This document shows positions 37,102-44,800 of a stretch of DNA of 50,890 nt, piece by piece. Each line of letters begins with the position of its first letter. The first letter of the stretch is position 1. A program made the translations under genes and the position numbers. The notes under the pieces were generated by a model. That model was not told where the DNA came from. It saw nothing but the letters and a program-made list of their open reading frames with translations, and ran no database searches. Source of the stretch: Rubripirellula sp. (GTDB taxonomy: Bacteria; Planctomycetota; Planctomycetia; Pirellulales; Pirellulaceae); assembly GCA_028823035.1 (NCBI GenBank), contig JAPKCI010000016.1:1-50890 (forward strand), given 5' to 3'.

Positions 37102-40100
37102 GTTTGGTAATTGTCGGGCAAGGTACTGAGGACGTCATCCAGCGTTGCCAGCAAGTGATCGGCATTCTCTGTGGAAAATGGCATCGGTGGTCGAATTTTG
37201 AGAACATTGTGCATCGGGCCGTCGGTGCCGATCAGGATGCCTCGTTCGGCCAAGCGATTGACAACAAAATCGGCTTCGTCAACTGCGGGTTCGAGCGTGT
37301 CGTGATTGCGAACGAGTTCCACTCCCAGAAACAGTCCCGCTCCCCGAACATCGCCAACGACAGCGTGTCCGTCAGCCAGTGCATTCAGACCCTCGAGCAG
37401 GTGATTCCCCACTCTCAAAGCGTGTGCCTGCAATCGCTCATCTTTGACAATTTCGAGCACGGCTAACCCGACGGCGCACGAGACGGTGTTACCGCCGAAG
37501 GTACTGAAGAACTCCATGCCATTGTCGAAAGAACTAGCGATGTCGGGCGTGGTGATGACTGCGGCAATCGGGTGCCCGTTCCCGATTGGTTTTCCAAGCA
37601 CAACGATGTCCGGTGTCACAGCCTGTGACTCAAAAGCATAGAAATGCGAACCAATTCGACCGTAACCGGTTTGCACTTCGTCCGCGATGCAAAGGCCGCC
37701 GGCGGCTCGCACATGGGCGTACGCCGCGGCCAGATAACCTTGAGGCAAGATGATCTGTCCGCCCACACTCGGGCAGGATTCGGCGATGAATCCGCCGATC
37801 GCACCGCCAGCCCGATCAATCGTCTCGGCAACAAATTCGGCGAACTTCGGCCCAGCGTCCGGGACGTCTCGCCGATAAAGACCTCGATAGGTGTCGGGAA
37901 TCGGTACGGTGTGCACCCAATCCGGGGCTCCTGTTCCGCCTTGGCTGTCGTGCTTGTACGGACTGATGTCGATCAACGATGTCGTGTTACCGTGATAGGC
38001 GTGTTCCAGAACGATCATCTCACGGCGTCCAGTATGTGCGAGGACAAGACGCAAAGCCAATTCGTTGGCCTCGCTCGCCGAGTTGACCAAGTAACAGACA
38101 CTGAGGGCGTCCGGAAGCGTCGATGTAAGTCGCTCGACGTAGTCGCCAAGGTTGCCGTGAAGGTATCGCGTATTGGTGTTCAGCAATCGCATTTGCCGGT
38201 CTGCCGCTTCGACCACTTTCGGATGGCTGTGACCGACATGCGGCACGTTGTTAAAAGCATCGAGGTACATGCGGCCAGTGTCGTCATAGAGGTACTGGTC
38301 GAGTCCGCGAATCATCTGAAGCGGGCGGTCATACCCCGTTCTCACGTTGCGACCTACGAACTTGCGCCGCACGGCGAGCGTCGCATCACTACTCGCACGC
38401 TGTTCCGGAAAAGCAGTCGCAGAGATACCAACAAGTCGATTGGGATCCGGGCAAAATGACGTCCACACTTCGCGTTGGCTCGCCCGGCACACGCCCGGAA
38501 AAGAATCGTCCAGGTCCAGCAGGTCAGTGATCACCTGCAGGTGCAAATGTGGCTGCCAACCGCCGTTCTCTGCACTAGTGCCAACGGTGGCAAAGGGCTG
38601 TCCGTTTTCGATGGACTGCCCAACTTCGTTCTCCTGTAACGATTCGCGGCTGAGATGGCCGTACAACGTGTAGAAGACAAGGTCATCAACTTCGTGGCGT
38701 AACACGATCGTTGGTCCATAATCCTGTGCATGGGCTCGATCGGCGGATGCATGGACGACGCCAGCAAGGGGCGCATGCACTGGCGTATTGGCTTCGACGA
38801 AGAAATCCATGCCCAGGTGAATCGTGCGCCGTTCGTCGGTGGGGCAACAACCGCCGAACGCATCATCCGTGTAGATGAGCCGCACCTCGTCGTAGCGGCC
38901 AATGGCCACATCTATGGTCGAGCGCGACATGGCCTTTGCCACCAAGTCCCCAAGTGCCCCCTCGCAATCACGACCGACCGGCAAGTCCGCGTTGCAAGGG
39001 CTCAGGTCCAGAATCGCAGGTGATACCGTTCGCAAATCGAACGGCATGATTGGCGAGACAACGTCCTGATTCTCGAGCAGCCAATGTCCTACCGCCACGG
39101 CAGTAGGATTGGGCGTGAAACCACATGCGTTACGAAATGTGGCTTCGGCAAACCTCGGATGTACGTCGAGCAAGTGATGGAGAGTTCGCTGGATTGGTTG
39201 CTGACTGACACTCAGATAAGGGTCGTCGGGGCGAAGCCGTTGTTGGAACGCAGCCATGCAAGCACTGACTGCCAGGCGAGCGCATGCCATCGGGAACACC
39301 ACAGCCAATTCGTCGTCACTCAGCGGCCTAACGGCCTGATACCCTTCAACGACGCGGGTTGCAGCCATCAACGGGTCCGGTTTATCGAGCATCGCGTACG
39401 CAACTGCGATCGCCAGACCGGAAACGGTGTAGCTGTGGACCATGTCGCCGAAATCGATCAACCCGACGACATGCGGTTTGACCAACGTCGTGCGCTGAAC
39501 AATGACGTTCTGGTCATTGGCATCGTTGTGGATGACACTTCGTTCGAGCTCCCCCAGACGCGGCGCCACGTATTGGGCAAAGATCGACTGCACCTCGCCG
39601 ATGTGGCTGCGGATCTGCGAATCTTCCACTTTATCGATATGACGGTCAATCACGACCGGAGCGTTGCTGAGATCCCACGGAAAATCGCTTCGATGTAGCG
39701 CTGGGTGATCAAGACCTTTGAGGACGCTGTCGACCTCGGCAACACAGGTGCCCAAATGACGCAACACATCAGGATCTTGCCATTTGCAGCGTGACAACAC
39801 TTCACCCGGCAGCCAAGTCATGAGTCGCGCACAATAGGCCGATCCGTTTGCACGAACCTCAAAGAGATCATCTCCGGAGTGTGTCTGGATGAGTTCCGGA
39901 CAATAGGTGACCTGCCGTGCCTGCAGCCGGGCCATGGCCTGATTTTGAGCTTCGAGAAACGACCGGTCCTCTTCACCATTGGCGATCTTCAAAACAAACT
40001 CGCGACCGTCGTCGGTGCGAAGTCGGAAATTCTGGTCGCGTTCGCTCGGCAGCACATCCGCCGTGACTTTCAATCCGTAAAATTCGCGAGCGATCTCGCA

Positions 40101-40145
40101 CGCATACTCCGGACTCAAATTTGGCGACTGGCTGATTATCGACAT
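37098..40145 (-). CDS. Fusion: hydroxylysine-kinase-like + M23-like + AGXT2L-type phospholyase
   Basis: 1015 residues in three blocks. (1) ~1-340: APH/HYKK-like kinase, with 'LPSERDQNFRLRTDDGREFV', HNDANDQN (catalytic Asp/Asn) and GLIDFGD (metal Asp). (2) ~420-560: LytM/M23-like domain with HLGMDF, LYGHLS and HLHLQV, so all usual Zn ligands are present. (3) ~595-1010: class III PLP fold of the AGXT2L/ETNPPL/PHYKPL type: NVPHVGHSHPKVVEA, 'SASEANELALRLVLAHTG', HAYHGNTTSLIDISPYK, ADEVQTGYGRIG, GKPIGNGHP with the PLP Lys, and STFGGNTVSCAVGLAVL. Blocks 1 and 3 predict hydroxylysine -> allysine. First gene of the operon; the LYS1-type gene overlaps its stop by ATGA. Confidence 0.9.
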   Translation of the reverse strand: MSIISQSPNLSPEYACEIAREFYGLKVTADVLPSERDQNFRLRTDDGREFVLKIANGEEDRSFLEAQNQAMARLQARQVTYCPELIQTHSGDDLFEVRANGSAYCARLMTWLPGEVLSRCKWQDPDVLRHLGTCVAEVDSVLKGLDHPALHRSDFPWDLSNAPVVIDRHIDKVEDSQIRSHIGEVQSIFAQYVAPRLGELERSVIHNDANDQNVIVQRTTLVKPHVVGLIDFGDMVHSYTVSGLAIAVAYAMLDKPDPLMAATRVVEGYQAVRPLSDDELAVVFPMACARLAVSACMAAFQQRLRPDDPYLSVSQQPIQRTLHHLLDVHPRFAEATFRNACGFTPNPTAVAVGHWLLENQDVVSPIMPFDLRTVSPAILDLSPCNADLPVGRDCEGALGDLVAKAMSRSTIDVAIGRYDEVRLIYTDDAFGGCCPTDERRTIHLGMDFFVEANTPVHAPLAGVVHASADRAHAQDYGPTIVLRHEVDDLVFYTLYGHLSRESLQENEVGQSIENGQPFATVGTSAENGGWQPHLHLQVITDLLDLDDSFPGVCRASQREVWTSFCPDPNRLVGISATAFPEQRASSDATLAVRRKFVGRNVRTGYDRPLQMIRGLDQYLYDDTGRMYLDAFNNVPHVGHSHPKVVEAADRQMRLLNTNTRYLHGNLGDYVERLTSTLPDALSVCYLVNSASEANELALRLVLAHTGRREMIVLEHAYHGNTTSLIDISPYKHDSQGGTGAPDWVHTVPIPDTYRGLYRRDVPDAGPKFAEFVAETIDRAGGAIGGFIAESCPSVGGQIILPQGYLAAAYAHVRAAGGLCIADEVQTGYGRIGSHFYAFESQAVTPDIVVLGKPIGNGHPIAAVITTPDIASSFDNGMEFFSTFGGNTVSCAVGLAVLEIVKDERLQAHALRVGNHLLEGLNALADGHAVVGDVRGAGLFLGVELVRNHDTLEPAVDEADFVVNRLAERGILIGTDGPMHNVLKIRPPMPFSTENADHLLATLDDVLSTLPDNYQT

Positions 40146-40537
40146 GGCGAGAAGTACTTAAAACCTGAAGCGTAGTCCGAATTCTTATCGATGAACTGAC
40201 GCAGATGATACGACACCGATAATCTACTCACTTCTCCATCAACCACCGTTCATCCAGCACACTGTGCATTTACCCTGAGGATTCAATACCATATTTGCTT
40301 TATCCGTACATGTCAATAATTCTCAATTCGCAGCAGGCGATGACTGCGCCGGTTCGACAACCGGTTCGAAACGGCTTGCGTTCAGTCCAGCAACAGCCGT
40401 CGAACATGAACATCTCAGAATTCATCGCAACGGACATTCGAACCCGGATTCAATCCGGCCAAGGCCGACGTCGGAGGGTGTTCAAAAGTCTGACACCTCG
40501 GACGCTGGAACGCTTCTTGAAGTCCATCTCCGAACCA
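40146..40537. other. Intergenic region with a possible GntR-like fragment
   Basis: No complete gene. A plus-strand frame from 40340 reads MTAPVRQPVRNGLRSV and later ISEFIATDIRTRIQSGQ, which resembles the first helix of a GntR winged-helix domain, but then loses any resemblance and runs antisense into the sialidase-like gene. Confidence 0.35.
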
Positions 40538-41803
40538 CTACTTCGGCTTGATAAAAAGGACTTCCCCACGTTCAATCCAGCCACTTCTCAAATCGACTCG
40601 AAACCATCCGTCACTGTTCTTCTTATGGAACCGAACTGGCGAGCGGCGACCAAATTGCTTGAGATCATATTGTGCCCAGTTCTTACCCATGTCCGTCGAA
40701 ATAATGAATCCTGTGCTGTAAGGGGACGCCGGGGCGTAATGCGCGGACAAGATCACACCGTCTTCGATAATCATGTTCGCTGATTCGTATTCTGGATTAA
40801 AAAGCTGGGTGTGCTTTTCGGGATCGGCAATATCAGCCGGGTTACAACGGAAGATGCCGCGGTCGTGTGGCATCTTTCCATTCTGTCCGTTGGCATCCGA
40901 AGCCCAATAGAGTTGGCCATCAACAAAATTGATGCCGCCCGATTTGTAGCGAGAATTCGAATTGACCGAGACAAGGATTTCCCAGATCCATGAATCGTCG
41001 TTCGCGTCATAGGTGCCTCGCAACCAATGGCACTCGTGACGATCCCCTCGATCATGGTCGCCGGTACATGCATAGAAGGCGTTTTCTGCCGGGTTGTAGA
41101 CCACCGAGTGAATGTGTCGGCAGATGACGGAGTTATTAGGGTCACCCAGCGGCATCCCTGTTTTTGCATCTCGGTCGTGGAACGAGGAATTGTATCCAAA
41201 GGAATATGCGATTTTGACAGTCTCTCCCTGATCGGTCGAATAATAGATATTGATCGGGACTGGTCCACCCAGGACGTTGCAGTAGTTGCCCCACACCAGC
41301 ATCTCTTTCCCACCGACATCCCAGGTGTGAACACCGTCGAGCGAATGAAAATACCAGCCGGGCCGTTCGGGATTCGCCGGAGTGTGCGGAAGGTAATCAC
41401 GATCGTCCTGATCTTTGACAGTGATCTGCTTATATGTTTTCAGATTGTCAGTACTGAGATACAGTTTTGTTCGCGTAGCGAACAAAACATTTCCGTTCTT
41501 CAAGATGCAACTGAAGGTGATATTTTTCGCGTTTGGGAACACGGCGGTATGTGGCCATGTTTGGCCGTTGTCTTCAGACAGCACGATTTTTCCATCACTA
41601 AAACCGAACGCTTTATTCTCGCGTTGCGAGTCGATGTAAGGATCGGCTGGGGCCAGTCGATACCAGAAATGGTCGGTTTCGCCATCGCTAGTCGCGGCGG
41701 GCGGTGCCGCGACGGTTCGTGACGGGTTGACGGTCGTCAATATCGTGCTGGCAGCCGCCGTGCCGAGAAACTGGCGACGGTGGATTCGCGATGGTGTTCT
41801 CAT
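40538..41803 (-). CDS. Tat-exported sialidase-like beta-propeller protein
   Basis: The N-terminus IHRRQFLGTAAASTILTTV is a twin-arginine signal. The body (~380 residues) has Asp-box-like turns of sialidase/BNR proteins: 'SEDNGQTW' near 70-80, 'STDQGETVK', and 'ISTDMGKNWAQYD' near the end, within repeated four-strand blades. Residues needed for sialic-acid cleavage (Arg triad, Tyr/Glu pair) cannot be assigned by eye, so it may be a sialidase, another glycosidase or a binding protein. It lies between the lysine operon and the large ceramidase-like fusion gene, all on the minus strand. Confidence 0.78.
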   Translation of the reverse strand: MRTPSRIHRRQFLGTAAASTILTTVNPSRTVAAPPAATSDGETDHFWYRLAPADPYIDSQRENKAFGFSDGKIVLSEDNGQTWPHTAVFPNAKNITFSCILKNGNVLFATRTKLYLSTDNLKTYKQITVKDQDDRDYLPHTPANPERPGWYFHSLDGVHTWDVGGKEMLVWGNYCNVLGGPVPINIYYSTDQGETVKIAYSFGYNSSFHDRDAKTGMPLGDPNNSVICRHIHSVVYNPAENAFYACTGDHDRGDRHECHWLRGTYDANDDSWIWEILVSVNSNSRYKSGGINFVDGQLYWASDANGQNGKMPHDRGIFRCNPADIADPEKHTQLFNPEYESANMIIEDGVILSAHYAPASPYSTGFIISTDMGKNWAQYDLKQFGRRSPVRFHKKNSDGWFRVDLRSGWIERGEVLFIKPK

Positions 41804-41882
41804 GGTGTTGCCTGTTTTTCGAGTTCAACAAATCCACATCACGTGCAGGTTGCATTGTGACATGGCGGACGCTGTCACGCCC

Positions 41883-44800
41883 TTAACGAAACGTATCACG
41901 GACAAACTGAATCAAATCAGCAAGATCCTGAGGCTTGAGTCCTTGTTCCAATCCCTCGGGCATCAACGATTTGGAGGACGCCTGAAGAAGTTCAATATCG
42001 CGTCGCAAGACTGTTGTTCGCTTTTCCTCAGCGGCGAGCAACGTGATGCTGCTGCCAGTCTCTGTTTCCAGGGTTCCGTTAAAAACCCGACCGTCTTCGG
42101 TGACAAGCGAATAGCTGAAATACTTTGCATCGACTGCTGCACTGGGATCGAGAATCGAAGTCAGCATCGCTTCCTTCGTCTTGTTGGTGATGGAAGCAAG
42201 TTGCGGCCCGACCTCGTGTCCCTCATCTTTGACCTTGTGACAATTGATGCACAACTTACGAAAAACGATGGCCCCCTGCTTGCCGTTTCCATCGAGTTCG
42301 AGAGCGGACTGAAACTCACGCAGAACTGAGGCACGGTCCGTCGAGGCTTTGGTGGCCAAAACCTGTCGCCAATGCGGTGCATTTTTACTCTGGTCCAACA
42401 GTCTCTGGCGAACGGGAACACTCAACTCGCCAGGGCTGATTTTTCCGTCTTCAAGGCACCCGTGCAGCGTCTCAGCCCACGATCCGCGACTCGCAAGGAT
42501 ATCCAGAATCTGGTTTCGCAGTTCCGGACTGTGGGAACGCCAACCGAGAAGCAAGACGTCCGCAATTGCTGGCTCGCTGCGGCCTGCGAGATGCTCGACG
42601 ATTGCCTTTTGAAGAACAACCGGTGATTGGGGCACGAGCAATTGCTGCATCAATTGGAAATCTGCTTCCCGACTTTGCTCTTGATGTCCCAGCAACGGGA
42701 CCGCGGCGACGCGAATATTTTCAGCAGTCACGCGACTGGTAACTGCGGTGCGTGCTTGCTGAATGGTCGCAGCAATACGGTCTCTGGCAGTGCCCGCAAC
42801 GACATTGGCAGTCAATCCGTGCGTCTGAAGACCATCCAGGATTCGTGACAAAGCCAAAAACCGGGCTTTGACTTGACGGTCGCTATGCGTCTGTCTCTCA
42901 GGTGAGAAAATCAGATCAATGACCTGACCGAGAGACTCTTTTTCACTCATCGCAACGGCCTGTCCAATGACATCCAGAGTCATGGGCAATTCCAAAGCAT
43001 TGCCGTCGCTGCCACCGTCGGCAAACTGAATCACCGCACCCAGCACAGCCGCCACGTTTTGGCTGGTCAGTGAACTCATCGCGGCGGCGAACATGTATCG
43101 ATCCTCGCCGTATTCGGTGATCAGTTTGGCAATCGCGGTGTTGGCTGCCGGGGTGTCGTACGATCCCAAGGTAGAGGCAAGTTCCAGACGCACTTTGGCG
43201 TCCGGATCTTTAACCATCGGTATCAATCTGTTTGCATCAACAACAACTCGTGACGCGATTCGCACGGCATTACGTCTGACACCAGCATGGTGATCCACGA
43301 GCGCGGCTTCGAGTGTGGTGGCCGAAAGTGCATCAAGACCGTCAAGGACCCAGATCGCATGAATCCGTGCGAGTGGCTGTTTGCTGTTTGCCACCAACAT
43401 TGTCAACGGTTCGATCGCAGCTTGCTGGTTCCCACGAACCAGTAGACGCTGTGCGACATCACGTCGCCATCCGTTGGGACTTTCAAGTTCGGCGACCAGT
43501 TCACGTGCTGTCAGATCGGCGAGCGGAGAAATATTTCGTGTTGGCCGATCGCTTCGTACAACACGATAGATGCGTCCACGATCATCACCCGATCGGAACC
43601 ATGGTCGAAGTTCGTCTTGGCCGTTCTGCGGTAACCACTGGGGGTGTTCAATCATGTAACGGTACATATCCACGACCCAGAGAGCTCCATCGGGACCCGT
43701 TCTTGCCATGACCGGTCGACACCAACGATCTTCGCTGGCAAAGAAATCCATGTTTGTTTCGGCTGGATCACGACGGAATTTAAAGCTGACTCCGTCATCC
43801 GCGATCAGGTTGTGCTGCACCAGATTGTGGAACGGTTCACAGGTGAAAGCGTGCTGCTCGGTTCCGCGATCAAACAGGTGTTCATCCCGATAGATCATCG
43901 GAGAACATGCCGAAGTGAATCGGCCTGACTGGCTGAAGCTGTGATATCGTTTTTGCAGCTTACTGGCAGGATAAACTCGTGGGTTTGCGGGCGTGACAAC
44001 CTGATGCTTTGGATCAGGCGGCGCAAAGTGCGGATTTCGTCGAATATGCTGATCGGCCAACACATAATGCCAAAGCGGATGACTATTCTGCACGCCGAAC
44101 CAGTTGCCCCAGTCGTCACGGCTTCGACCGTATTGTGAGGGTCCACTTTGCGGATCGATGCCGCCGGTATCCGGGCGTACTCGAAAATCACGACTACCGA
44201 CCTGGTGCTTTTGACCCGTCAGCAGTGAAGTAATCTCACTGTCTTTTCCGTAGCCGCCATGATGACTTCCACTGGCGCAATAGACCCAGTTGTCGAGTCC
44301 CCAACGCAAACCGTTGACACGCAGTTGCTGATTTCCCTCCAGAAATCCGGAATACAAAACCTGTCGAACATCAGCCTTGCCATCGCCTGTACTGTCCTCC
44401 AGATACACGATCTGCGGCGCGGCGGTGACCAGAACACCACGGCCCCAAACCAGCACACCGTTAGGAAAACTCAATCCCTCAGCAAACAGCGTGGACTTGT
44501 CGTACCGCCCATCATCGTTGGTGTCTTCGAGAAATCGTACGCGTCCACCTGTCGCGCCCTTGCCATCCATGCCCAGTGGGTAATCAGCCATCTCCACGAC
44601 CCACAGTTTGCCGTCTGGTCCCCAGTCGATGGCTACGGGGTCTTTCACGAGCGGTTCGGCCGCGACTAATTGAACCTCAAAGCCGTCGGGAACATGAATT
44701 GTTCCAATCGCTTTGTCGACGTCGGTGGGGACCGGCGGTGCAGGAGAATCGGTCGTTGCATCCGATGGCTTTCCAATCTGTTTGGCACCCGCCGCTTCAA

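Noticed and set aside
37644-38459. Long plus-strand frame of 271 residues
   Set aside because: Fully antisense to the clearly coding phospholyase domain.
40295-40783. 162-residue plus-strand frame
   Set aside because: Its second half is antisense to the C-terminus of the sialidase-like gene; only the first part has any interest (see GntR-like fragment).
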